Positions 1-4,907 of a stretch of 14,960 nt of DNA are shown here, piece after piece; the first letter of the stretch is position 1, and the number at the start of each line of letters is the position of its first letter. Location: the NCBI GenBank assembly GCA_045594065.1, contig JAZNXU010000031.1:1-14960 (forward strand), in the 5' to 3' direction. The notes below the pieces were generated by a model. It did not search any database. It was not told where the DNA came from and saw nothing but the letters and a program-made list of their open reading frames with translations. The position numbers and the translations under genes were made by a program. The stretch comes from SIG565 sp045594065 (GTDB lineage Bacteria > Bacillota > Clostridia > Oscillospirales > Acutalibacteraceae).

Positions 1-99
1 CCCAGTCGTGCCACACCCGAGGACGGCGTCTTGCTGATGAAGATCATCGATGCCGTCTACGAGTCCGCGAAGACGGGCAAGCTTGTGGAAATTCAGTAA
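1..99 (+). CDS. Gfo/Idh/MocA-family oxidoreductase, C-terminal end (partial)
   Basis: The plus-strand frame is open from base 1 and ends at TAA 97-99, giving 32 residues that include TPEDGVLLMKIIDAVYESA and end in GKLVEIQ. This is the usual C-terminus of NAD(P)-dependent Gfo/Idh/MocA sugar or inositol dehydrogenases: a Pro-Glu-Asp-Gly turn, an amphipathic helix with 'IDAVYESAKTGK', then a short strand. The Rossmann and catalytic parts lie outside the window, so the substrate cannot be inferred. GC is about 57%, clearly above the genes further right. A strong hairpin follows directly, so this is the end of its transcription unit. The family call rests only on the tail motif. Confidence 0.75.
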   Translation, partial: PSRATPEDGVLLMKIIDAVYESAKTGKLVEIQ

Positions 100-104
100 T
101 TCGG

Positions 105-150
105 TACAAGAAGGAAAAGCCCCCATGACGGGTGGCTTTTCCTTCTTGTA
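105..150 (+). terminator. Terminator of the oxidoreductase gene
   Basis: A perfect 17-bp inverted repeat (105-121 with 134-150) encloses a loop that can itself pair CCC with GGG. The right arm is T-rich (GGCTTTTCCTTCTTGTA), which stands in for a U-tract. It starts six bases after the stop codon. It is nearly symmetrical, so it could also stop leftward transcription. Confidence 0.75.
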
Positions 151-157
151 TAACGAA

Positions 158-180
158 AACCACGCGATAGTCGCGTGGTT
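158..180 (+). repeat. Left-end subterminal hairpin of the IS
   Basis: A perfect 10-bp stem (AACCACGCGA with TCGCGTGGTT) has a three-base loop TAG. In IS200/IS605 elements TnpA binds such an imperfect or perfect subterminal hairpin on single-stranded DNA and cuts a short distance upstream. The role is inferred from its position about 120 bp before tnpA. Confidence 0.7.
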
Positions 181-205
181 GAAAAGAGGTTAACCGGTGA
201 AAAAG

Positions 206-274
206 AAATCCTCCGATTGTGATATAATGAAATTGACCTGCCAGTCGAAAACAAAAACCACAATCGGAGGATTT
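206..274 (+). promoter_or_regulatory. tnpA promoter with flanking inverted repeat covering the ribosome site
   Basis: An extended -10 element TGATATAAT lies at 220-228 and no convincing -35 is seen. A 16-bp perfect inverted repeat (206-221 with 259-274) flanks it, and the right arm contains the GGAGG ribosome site of tnpA. RNA started at about 235 lacks the left arm, so the ribosome site is free. RNA reading in from outside carries both arms and would hide it. In IS200, leader structures that limit translation and read-through are known; the layout here suggests the same protective logic. Confidence 0.65.
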
Positions 275-278
275 ATCT

Positions 279-749
279 ATGAAAAAAGAAGCCATAGACA
301 CAAATAGTTTAGCACACACGAAATGGAATTGCAAGTATCATGTAGTATTTGCTCCAAAATATCGGAGGAAGGTGTTTTTCGAAGAAAAACGTCTAGAAAT
401 TCGAGAGATATTACGCCAATTATGTCAATGGAAAGGTGTGGAGATAGTAGAAGGAGAGGTGTGCGTGGATCACATACACCTGTTGCTGAGCATCCCGCCC
501 AAAATGAGCGTTTCGGGATTTATGGGATATTTAAAAGGGAAAAGCGCCCTACTGATATTTCAGAAATGGGGAAACATGAAGTTTGCATACCGAAACCGCG
601 AATTTTGGTGCAAGGGATATTACGTAGATACCGTGGGGAAGAACACAAAAGCAATAAAAGAGTATATAGCAGATCAATTAAAGAGAGATAAGGAAAGCGA
701 TCAAATAAGTATGTTCGACCCACGGGACCCATTTATGGGTAGTAAGTAA
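279..749 (+). CDS. tnpA: IS200/IS605-family transposase TnpA (Y1 HUH nuclease)
   Basis: A 156-aa single-domain Y1 transposase, normal length for IS200. The HUH motif is H65-I-H67 in 'VDHIHLLLSIPP'. The catalytic tyrosine is most likely Y129 in 'EYIADQ', with Q133 four residues later on the same helix as in the family. 'KYHVVFAPKYRRK' near the N-terminus and the 'FDPRDPFMGSK' tail are typical of IS200-like members. It cuts and rejoins single-stranded DNA at the element ends through a 5'-phosphotyrosine link, using the end hairpins. The start at 279 is placed by GGAGG eight bases upstream. No frameshift or missing key residue is seen, so the element is probably active or recently so. Confidence 0.95.
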   Translation: MKKEAIDTNSLAHTKWNCKYHVVFAPKYRRKVFFEEKRLEIREILRQLCQWKGVEIVEGEVCVDHIHLLLSIPPKMSVSGFMGYLKGKSALLIFQKWGNMKFAYRNREFWCKGYYVDTVGKNTKAIKEYIADQLKRDKESDQISMFDPRDPFMGSK

Positions 750-829
750 CAGTTGCACGGCTGGCAGGCCAATCAGAAGCGCACTTGTGCGCAGCCAGTA
801 GTATTAGGGCTATGCCCGAAACGGAAATA

Positions 830-848
830 CCCCCCGTTTTACGGGGGG
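830..848 (+). repeat. Right-end hairpin of the IS, probably also the tnpA terminator
   Basis: An 8-bp stem (CCCCCCGT with ACGGGGGG) has loop TTT and is followed by an AT-rich tract with T-runs. Its position 80 bp after tnpA matches the right subterminal hairpin of IS200-type elements. The T-rich downstream bases would also let it end tnpA transcription. A second small hairpin (779-784 with 787-792) lies between it and the stop codon. Confidence 0.7.
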
Positions 849-908
849 ATATTTATTTTCTACGATTTGCGATTGCGCCTTGATTAAGTGGCCTTTTCCG
901 TTAGACCC

Positions 909-944
909 AATGACGGGAGATCGAGTTGAGTTCGATTCACCTCA
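909..944. repeat. tRNA 3'-end-like inverted junction, copy A
   Basis: A 36-bp unit matching copy B (1001-1036) at 29 of 36 positions. Its left half reads like the minus-strand T-arm of the nearby tRNA-Gly (AATGACGGGA). Its right half carries a plus-strand T-loop (GTTCGATTC). Neither half has a complete cloverleaf, so it is not a functional tRNA. It appears to be a decayed rearrangement product. Confidence 0.5.
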
Positions 945-990
945 TAATTTTAATTAATCCAACAAGAAAACAACCCAACGGGCGTTTTCT

Positions 991-1036
991 CATTGGAGCA
1001 AATAACGGGAAATCGAGTCGGGTTCGATTCCCTCCA
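991..1036. repeat. tRNA 3'-end-like inverted junction, copy B
   Basis: Bases 991-1011 match the 3' end of tRNA-Gly, including its CCA (1083-1103), at 20 of 21 positions on the minus strand. They are joined to a plus-strand T-arm GGGTTCGATTCCC followed directly by TCCA, so two tRNA 3' ends face each other. No acceptor 5' strand, D-arm or anticodon arm is present. A hairpin rich in A and T (965-989) precedes it, just as the real tRNA-Gly is preceded by its terminator. Confidence 0.55.
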
Positions 1037-1052
1037 ATCTTATCCAGTCCAG

Positions 1053-1083
1053 TGAAAAAAGCCACCTAAGGGTGGCTCTTTTC
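1053..1083 (-). terminator. Terminator of the tRNA transcript
   Basis: On the minus strand the stem GCCACC-CTTA-GGTGGC is followed by six T residues, three bases past the CCA end of tRNA-Gly. This is a classic intrinsic terminator. Confidence 0.8.
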
Positions 1084-1085
1084 AT

Positions 1086-1159
1086 TGGAGCAAATGACGG
1101 GAATCGAACCCGCATAACCAGCTTGGGAAGCTGGTGTTCTACCACTGAACTACATTTGC
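1086..1159 (-). tRNA. tRNA-Gly(CCC)
   Basis: The minus strand folds into a complete cloverleaf of 74 nt including an encoded CCA. The acceptor stem is GCAAATG with CATTTGC and the discriminator is T. The D-arm contains AGTGGTAGA, and the anticodon stem ACCAGC/GCTGGT holds loop TTCCCAA, giving anticodon CCC. The T-arm is GCGGG-TTCGATT-CCCGT. It would read GGG codons. It shares a transcript with tRNA-Leu 5 bases upstream. Confidence 0.95.
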
Positions 1160-1164
1160 AAAAA

Positions 1165-1251
1165 TGGTGCCGGTGGCGGGACTCGAACCCGCACGATGTC
1201 GCCATCAACGGATTTTGAGTCCGTCACGTCTGCCAATTCCATCACACCGGC
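1165..1251 (-). tRNA. tRNA-Leu(CAA)
   Basis: An 87-nt class II tRNA on the minus strand with encoded CCA. The acceptor stem is GCCGGTG with CACCGGC. The anticodon stem ACGGA/TCCGT has loop CTCAAAA, giving anticodon CAA (reads UUG). There is a long variable arm (TGATGGCGACATC) and a T-arm GCGGG-TTCGAGT-CCCGC. Its 5' 23 bases plus the leader are repeated at 1396-1422. Confidence 0.95.
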
Positions 1252-1256
1252 ATATT
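1230..1256 (-). repeat. 27-bp direct repeat, copy 1 (5' end of tRNA-Leu)
   Basis: This is the 5' part of the intact tRNA-Leu (acceptor strand and D-stem start) plus a few bases of leader. An identical 27-bp copy lies at 1396-1422, 166 bp away, and the similarity runs a little further into the AT-rich leader. Confidence 0.85.
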
Positions 1257-1395
1257 TAATTTTCACAACCCACAAAAGTCAACTGCTCGTGACTCTTGCG
1301 GTGCCCGACGATTCGATGCTGCCGCATCTCACTTGTCGACCGCGGCGCCTTTTGCGCCTTCGCTTAATCATCCACCGGATGCGCTTGGCACAAAA
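1257..1395 (-). other. GC-rich hairpin-rich segment between tRNA-Leu repeats; possible structured RNA
   Basis: About 139 bp lying between the two tRNA-Leu 5'-end copies and inside the tRNA transcript. It is much GC-richer than its AT-rich flanks. It contains three short perfect hairpins in 67 bases: 1315-1319 with 1324-1328, 1344-1348 with 1354-1358, and 1369-1373 with 1377-1381. No convincing gene is seen in it: the long plus-strand frame here also runs through the tRNA and is an artefact. It could be a small structured RNA or an inserted mobile fragment. The function is unknown. Confidence 0.4.
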
Positions 1396-1422
1396 CTGCC
1401 AATTCCATCACACCGGCATATT
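1396..1422 (-). pseudogene. Truncated tRNA-Leu 5' end (direct repeat copy 2)
   Basis: An exact repeat of 1230-1256. It contains the 5' acceptor strand and first D-stem strand of tRNA-Leu and then breaks off into unrelated sequence. It sits directly downstream of the tRNA promoter, where the original start of the tRNA gene would be expected. Confidence 0.75.
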
Positions 1423-1442
1423 AATTTTTTGCAACACACAAT

Positions 1443-1471
1443 ATTATACATAATCTTCAAGTTAAAATCAA
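1443..1471 (-). promoter_or_regulatory. Promoter of the tRNA transcript
   Basis: On the minus strand, TTGATT (1466-1471) and TATAAT (1443-1448) are 17 bp apart. Transcription would start near 1436, just before the truncated tRNA-Leu piece, and run through both tRNAs to the terminator at 1053-1083. Confidence 0.7.
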
Positions 1472-1505
1472 GACTTTTTTGAGTAACATAGGGTATAGAA
1501 TATTA

Positions 1506-1533
1506 AAAATCTCCGAATTTATTCGGAGATTTT
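1506..1533 (-). terminator. Terminator of the Xre-type regulator gene
   Basis: A 12-bp perfect stem (AAAATCTCCGAA with TTCGGAGATTTT) has a four-base loop and A/T tracts on both sides, so it can work in both directions. It lies 34 bases after the regulator stop codon. Confidence 0.8.
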
Positions 1534-1566
1534 GTATTTTCATCATTTATTTTGGAAGTTGTTTGC

Positions 1567-1776
1567 TTATTTGGCGTTAAAATCTTTCCCCGTTATAAGA
1601 TAATCTATCGATACATTGAAATACCTAGAAAAAAGTATAAGCATATCAATATCGGGACTGCGTTTGCCATTTTCGTAATAGGAAAGGGCTTCGCGGGTTA
1701 TATTAAGCTCCATAGCTACTTTAAGCTGACTGTAACCCTTTTTTTTGCGAATTTCGCGCAAGCCAATCATTTTCAT
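1567..1776 (-). CDS. Xre/Cro-type helix-turn-helix repressor
   Basis: A 69-aa protein made of a single HTH_3 (Cro/C1-type) domain: 'LREIRKKKGYSQLKVAMELN' forms the first helices, 'TREALSYYENGKRSPDIDML' the recognition helix and the following turn, and 'YFNVSIDYLITGK' the usual C-terminal cap. The ATG at 1776 is chosen because GAGG lies at the right distance before it; an 18-codon extension upstream has no ribosome site. It faces away from the small membrane genes at 1900-2358 across a region with two matching palindromes. It is therefore inferred to repress that divergent promoter and probably its own. The ligand is unknown. Confidence 0.85.
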   Translation of the reverse strand: MKMIGLREIRKKKGYSQLKVAMELNITREALSYYENGKRSPDIDMLILFSRYFNVSIDYLITGKDFNAK

Positions 1777-1823
1777 ACAGTTTCCTCGTCTAAATTCAGC
1801 AGAATGAAAATAGTAAAATCTTC

Positions 1824-1852
1824 TTGACATTATTGTAACAGTTTGTTACAAT
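1824..1852 (+). promoter_or_regulatory. Strong promoter for the small membrane-protein genes
   Basis: TTGACA (1824-1829) and TACAAT (1847-1852) are separated by 17 bp. The start would be near 1859. The -10 box lies inside the first operator palindrome. Confidence 0.8.
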
Positions 1853-1876
1853 GTTTATGTAACAATTTGTTACATA
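1833..1876. promoter_or_regulatory. Twin operators GTAAC-N5-GTTAC, probable Xre binding sites
   Basis: Two palindromes share the core GTAAC-N5-GTTAC: TTGTAAC-AGTTT-GTTACAA at 1833-1851 and TATGTAAC-AATTT-GTTACATA at 1856-1876. Their centres are 24 bp apart. The first overlaps the spacer and -10 of the rightward promoter and the second covers its start region. They sit between the repressor and the genes at 1900-2358, the expected place for a Cro/C1-type operator. Confidence 0.75.
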
Positions 1877-1899
1877 TTGCAGATATGTGGGGGATTTTA

Positions 1900-2013
1900 A
1901 TGAAAAAGTGTAAACCAGCAAAAAAGAAAGCAGTTATATTAAGCGCTTTGCTGACAGTAATATTATTACCTCTATATCTGAAAATCACGCGCAAAAGATT
2001 ACCGAAAGGATAA
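1900..2013 (+). CDS. Small single-pass membrane peptide (37 aa)
   Basis: ATG at 1900 is preceded by GGGGGA six bases upstream and ends at TAA 2011-2013. The peptide starts with a strongly basic stretch (MKKCKPAKKKA), has one hydrophobic segment (about residues 11-27, 'AVILSALLTVILLPLYL'), and ends basic ('KITRKRLPKG'). It looks like a small positively charged transmembrane peptide. It is the first gene after the repressor-controlled promoter and comes 42 bases before the DUF4190-like gene. I do not recognise a family. It may be a regulatory membrane peptide or a toxin-like peptide, but nothing here proves that. Confidence 0.6.
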   Translation: MKKCKPAKKKAVILSALLTVILLPLYLKITRKRLPKG

Positions 2014-2055
2014 TTTTCCTTTAGTAATAAATTTTTCAGAAAGGGGATAACGATA

Positions 2056-2358
2056 ATGGGTAAAGGAAAGGCTATTGCCGGATTTGTACTTAGCATTATA
2101 GGTATCGTATTCGGCATTTTAAACGGATGGTTTTCAATAATTGGTTTGCCGATAGCTATAGTAGGCTTAATTCTTGCTGTAACAGGTGGTAAGCAGCTTA
2201 AGGCAGCAGAACAACCCGCCGGTATTGCTACTGCCGGATTAGTGCTTGGAATTATTGCTGTAGTTTTCACAGGAATTGCATTCTTCACTTGCGGACTTTG
2301 CGTAATTTGCGCAGCAAGTGCTGCTACCGGTATTGAAAGCGCTTTGATGTCTTTATAA
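2056..2358 (+). CDS. DUF4190-like small membrane protein
   Basis: A 100-aa protein with glycine-rich hydrophobic segments at about residues 8-44 (two helices) and 57-90. The repeated pattern 'AIAGFVLSIIGIVFGI' and 'GIATAGLVLGIIAVVF' is the hallmark of DUF4190-type proteins: a duplicated Gly-hydrophobic helix pair separated by a short polar loop ('GGKQLKAAEQP'). It has no signal peptide and no catalytic residues. The role is unknown; such proteins are membrane-embedded and often stress- or envelope-linked. AAAGGGG upstream supports the start. It is followed by a terminator, so it forms a two-gene unit with the 37-aa peptide under the Xre-type operator. Confidence 0.75.
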   Translation: MGKGKAIAGFVLSIIGIVFGILNGWFSIIGLPIAIVGLILAVTGGKQLKAAEQPAGIATAGLVLGIIAVVFTGIAFFTCGLCVICAASAATGIESALMSL

Positions 2359-2370
2359 CATCAAATAATG

Positions 2371-2398
2371 TAGCCCGATACAATGAAGTATCGGGCTA
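2371..2398 (+). terminator. Terminator after the DUF4190-like gene
   Basis: A 10-bp perfect stem (TAGCCCGATA with TATCGGGCTA) has an eight-base loop and is followed by TTAATTTATT. Confidence 0.8.
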
Positions 2399-2422
2399 TT
2401 AATTTATTAGTGAGGTAAAATT

Positions 2423-3184
2423 ATGGATCCTTTTATAAGCATTTTCGGCAGAGATATTCCTATATACGGAATTTGTTGGATGTTTGGAATATTTCTTGCA
2501 GGAATTGCGGCGGTGCTTGTAGCCCCGAAACGCGGAATTGAGAGATATGATGTTGTATATTCGGCAGTCTTTTCGGTGATAGCAGGGGTGGTTGGCTCTA
2601 AACTAATGTTTATAGCTGTTTCACTTAAAACAATAATAGAGCAGGATATACCCTTTATGGCAATATTAAAGGGCGGCTTTGTATTTTACGGCGGGTTAAT
2701 AGGCGGTGCTGTAGGGCTATTTATCTATACATATATGTATAAATTAAGCACCCTTAAATTTTTTGATTTATATGCGCTTGTTTTACCCTTAGGGCACGCT
2801 TGCGGTCGCGTAGGCTGTTTCTTTGCGGGATGCTGCTATGGTATGCCTTATGACGGTCTGTTTAGCCATGTATATACACAAAGCGTGGGTAATACGCCGC
2901 TTAATGTACCGCTTTTGCCGATACAGCTTATTGAAGCGATATTGTTATTTTTATTGTTTTTAATATTACTTGCAGTTTACTTGAAAAAAGAGCAAAACGG
3001 GCTTACTACAGCTGTTTATTTGTATGCTTATTCGGTTATCAGATTTTCACTTGAATTTTTCAGAGGAGATGCCGAGCGTGGCATTTTATTAGGCTTTTCA
3101 ACATCGCAAATTGTAAGTCTGCTGTTAATTGTAGTTACCACCTTATGTTTAACATACAAAATTATTAAACGCAAAAGCAACTAA
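2423..3184 (+). CDS. lgt: Lgt-family prolipoprotein diacylglyceryl transferase
   Basis: A 253-aa polytopic membrane protein with Lgt-family landmarks in order: N-terminal 'FGRDIPIYGICWMFGI', 'GGFVFYGGLIGG' (84-95), 'HACGRVGCFFAGCCYG' (125-140), 'PIQLIEA' (166-172) and 'RFSLEFFRGDAERG' (207-220). Lgt moves a diacylglyceryl group from phosphatidylglycerol to the lipobox cysteine of prelipoproteins. The Gly-Arg pair at 128-129 matches the essential arginine region. Compared with E. coli Lgt as I recall it, Tyr89 replaces the important His103, and the 'GxxGN' stretch is 'GRVGCF..GCCYG', a cysteine-rich form seen in a clostridial Lgt-like subgroup. It may therefore be the main Lgt or a specialised paralogue. 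The next gene is a lipoprotein. GAGGT precedes the ATG. Confidence 0.8.
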   Translation: MDPFISIFGRDIPIYGICWMFGIFLAGIAAVLVAPKRGIERYDVVYSAVFSVIAGVVGSKLMFIAVSLKTIIEQDIPFMAILKGGFVFYGGLIGGAVGLFIYTYMYKLSTLKFFDLYALVLPLGHACGRVGCFFAGCCYGMPYDGLFSHVYTQSVGNTPLNVPLLPIQLIEAILLFLLFLILLAVYLKKEQNGLTTAVYLYAYSVIRFSLEFFRGDAERGILLGFSTSQIVSLLLIVVTTLCLTYKIIKRKSN

Positions 3185-3187
3185 GTA

Positions 3188-3216
3188 TTGTATTGCGCAC
3201 AGTTATGCTGTATACT
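3188..3216 (+). promoter_or_regulatory. Possible own promoter of the GH25 lipoprotein gene
   Basis: TTGTAT (3188-3193) and TATACT (3211-3216) are 17 bp apart in the 48-bp gap after lgt. The predicted start would leave only about ten bases of leader before the ATG, so read-through from lgt is equally likely. Confidence 0.4.
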
Positions 3217-3232
3217 GAACACAGGTGATGAT

Positions 3233-4858
3233 ATGAGAAAATCAGTTTTAATTTTGTTGCTTTGCCTTTTACTGTTGCTTTCGGGCTGTAAAGGCAATAA
3301 TTCTGAGGGTACAGACACTCCCGCAGTAAACGAGGGTGTGCCTGAGCTTAATATAATAGCCGAGGATGATAGCTTAGACCCTGAAAATACCGAATCTGAG
3401 CTGCCCGAGGGCGGTGAGGTATCCGCCGCTGACCTATACCACGAAAGCGGCAGGGCGAACGGCATTGATATTTCTAAATGGCAGGGTAGGATAGATTGGA
3501 AAAAGGTGGCGGCAGACGGTATCGACTTTGCCATAATCCGTATAGGCTACCGCGGGGAAAACGGTACCATTTACCGCGATGCAAATGCTGACTATAATAT
3601 TCAGCAGGCAACCGCCGCGGGAATACCTGTAGGTGTGTATTTCTTTTCAACCGCTGTGTCTGCTGAGGAGGCGCGTGAGGAGGCCGTCTGGACGGCAAAC
3701 GCCATAGCAGGCTATAAAATTTCCTACCCCGTAGTGTACGATTGCGAGGGCTTTAATTCAGCTTCGAGCCGTATGTACTCGCTTACCGCCTCACAGCGTA
3801 CCGATAACGCTATAGCATTTCTGGATTATATTAAAAATGCGGGATACGAGGGTATGTTTTACGGTGCTAAAAACGATCTTCAAAATATAAGCGTTTGGGA
3901 AACATCACGAATTGAAGCGAGCTTTAAGGTGTGGGTGGCGCAATATACAACACCTGCCTATCCGCAAACCCAAAAGCCCGATTATAAGGGTCGATATGAT
4001 ATGTGGCAGTATACCAACCGCGGCACTGTGGACGGTGTTGAGGGCAACTGTGATATGATACTTTCGTATTTTGTAAGCGAAAAGGCAGAGGCAAAGGATG
4101 CCTCCAAAACTCCTGCCACAGCCAAACCGCCCAAGACGCAGGAGGAGCTATTATACACCGATGTAAACGATACAGTTACCGCTAAAGAGGTTGTAAATCT
4201 GCGCGAGGGGCCAAGCACTAAGTATAATGTTGTGGGAACACTTAAAAGCGGCGAGTTCTTAACCCGTACAGGCAAGGGCTCAAACGGCTGGTCAAAGCTG
4301 AATTTTAACGGTAAAACGGTATATGCAATAACCAGCTATCTTTCAAATGAGGTTATAAAAACGCCTGAGCGCGATATTGTCAACGGCGCTGAATTTACCC
4401 CCGCAAGCGATAGGGTAACGGCTAAAAGCGAGGTTAATTTGCGGTCACAACCGACAACCGATAGCGAGATTGTAGGTACGCTTAAAAGCGGAACATTTTT
4501 ATCCCGCACCGCTACAGGCTCTAACGGGTGGTCACGACTTGATTTCGGCGGTAAAACCGTTTATGCGGTTACAAGCTATCTTACTACCACCGCGCCCGAA
4601 ATCGACCCTAATGCACCTCATAAGCCAGAGGGTGATACCACCGAACACGGTATGGTTTTCACACCGTCGCACAGTAATGTAACGGCTAAGGAGGAAACAA
4701 ACCTTCGCGATAAACCTACAACAGACGGCTCTACAGTAATTCATACACTTAAAAACGGCGAATACATCGAAAAGGTCGCCGAAAGCACAGCGGGCTGGTC
4801 GAAGCTTATATATAACGGTCAAACGGTTTACGCCGTAACCTCTTTTTTAACTGAATAA
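3233..4858 (+). CDS. Lipoprotein GH25 muramidase with three SH3b domains
   Basis: 541 aa. The lipoprotein signal 'MRKSVLILLLCLLLLLSGC' places the lipobox cysteine at C19. An acidic linker follows, then a glycoside hydrolase family 25 (lysozyme-type muramidase) domain at about 75-280. It begins 'NGIDISKWQG' (D79) and contains 'VVYDCEG' with the family D-x-E pair D170/E172, the expected acid catalysts. Three SH3b repeats follow (about 315-371, 395-451, 483-540), each with a 'VNLR..P' start and a 'TVYAVTSYL'-like end. The enzyme would be anchored outside the membrane and cut beta-1,4 bonds of peptidoglycan, with the repeats binding the wall. Start 3233 is chosen over an upstream TTG because AGGTGA precedes it and the lipobox then fits a normal signal length. 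The adjacent lgt-like gene could supply its lipidation. Confidence 0.92.
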   Translation: MRKSVLILLLCLLLLLSGCKGNNSEGTDTPAVNEGVPELNIIAEDDSLDPENTESELPEGGEVSAADLYHESGRANGIDISKWQGRIDWKKVAADGIDFAIIRIGYRGENGTIYRDANADYNIQQATAAGIPVGVYFFSTAVSAEEAREEAVWTANAIAGYKISYPVVYDCEGFNSASSRMYSLTASQRTDNAIAFLDYIKNAGYEGMFYGAKNDLQNISVWETSRIEASFKVWVAQYTTPAYPQTQKPDYKGRYDMWQYTNRGTVDGVEGNCDMILSYFVSEKAEAKDASKTPATAKPPKTQEELLYTDVNDTVTAKEVVNLREGPSTKYNVVGTLKSGEFLTRTGKGSNGWSKLNFNGKTVYAITSYLSNEVIKTPERDIVNGAEFTPASDRVTAKSEVNLRSQPTTDSEIVGTLKSGTFLSRTATGSNGWSRLDFGGKTVYAVTSYLTTTAPEIDPNAPHKPEGDTTEHGMVFTPSHSNVTAKEETNLRDKPTTDGSTVIHTLKNGEYIEKVAESTAGWSKLIYNGQTVYAVTSFLTE

Positions 4859-4867
4859 AAATAGCAT

Positions 4868-4901
4868 AAACGGCGGAGTATCTTTTGATACTTCGCCGTT
4901 T
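4868..4901. terminator. Bidirectional terminator between convergent genes
   Basis: A 15-bp stem with one G-T pair (4868-4882 with 4887-4901) has loop TTTT and A/T-rich flanks. It ends the GH25 gene from the left and the acyltransferase gene from the right. Confidence 0.8.
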
Positions 4902-4907
4902 AATTAA

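Larger units (their letters stand above)
150..862 (+). mobile_element. IS200-type insertion sequence (IS200/IS605 family, tnpA only)
   Basis: About 710 bp, the usual IS200 size. It holds a left subterminal hairpin (158-180), a Y1 transposase (279-749) and a right subterminal hairpin (830-848). As usual for this family there are no terminal inverted repeats and no target duplication is visible. No TnpB/IscB reading frame is present. The outer limits are estimated from the hairpins and may be off by several bases, because the cleavage tetranucleotides cannot be fixed without an empty site. It lies between the oxidoreductase terminator and the tRNA locus. All parts look intact. Confidence 0.85.

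Noticed and set aside
1..99. GC jump at the left edge as a sign of a chimeric assembly joined at the IS
   Set aside because: Only 99 bases are available on that side, too few to separate an assembly join from a normally GC-richer gene.
862..905. Possible TnpB remnant or guide-like RNA after the IS right end
   Set aside because: There is no TnpB reading frame and the sequence soon turns into tRNA-related pieces; nothing supports a guide RNA.
909..1036. Two 36-bp repeats that could be read as a minimal CRISPR array
   Set aside because: Only two copies, seven differences in 36, a 56-bp gap containing a hairpin, no cas genes, and both halves look like tRNA T-arms.
1196..1453. 85-codon plus-strand frame over the tRNA-Leu region
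   Set aside because: It runs antisense through a complete tRNA and its partial repeat, and has no ribosome site; it exists because the segment is GC-rich.
1777..1830. 18-codon N-terminal extension of the Xre-type regulator
   Set aside because: It has no ribosome site and lies next to the operator region; the ATG at 1776 has GAGG and gives the standard domain start.
2056..2288. 152-codon minus-strand frame opposite the DUF4190-like gene
   Set aside because: It is an antisense shadow of a biased membrane-protein gene and has no ribosome site.
3188..3232. Upstream TTG start for the GH25 lipoprotein
   Set aside because: It would put 15 residues before the signal peptide and lies in a promoter-like stretch; ATG at 3233 has AGGTGA and a normal lipoprotein signal.
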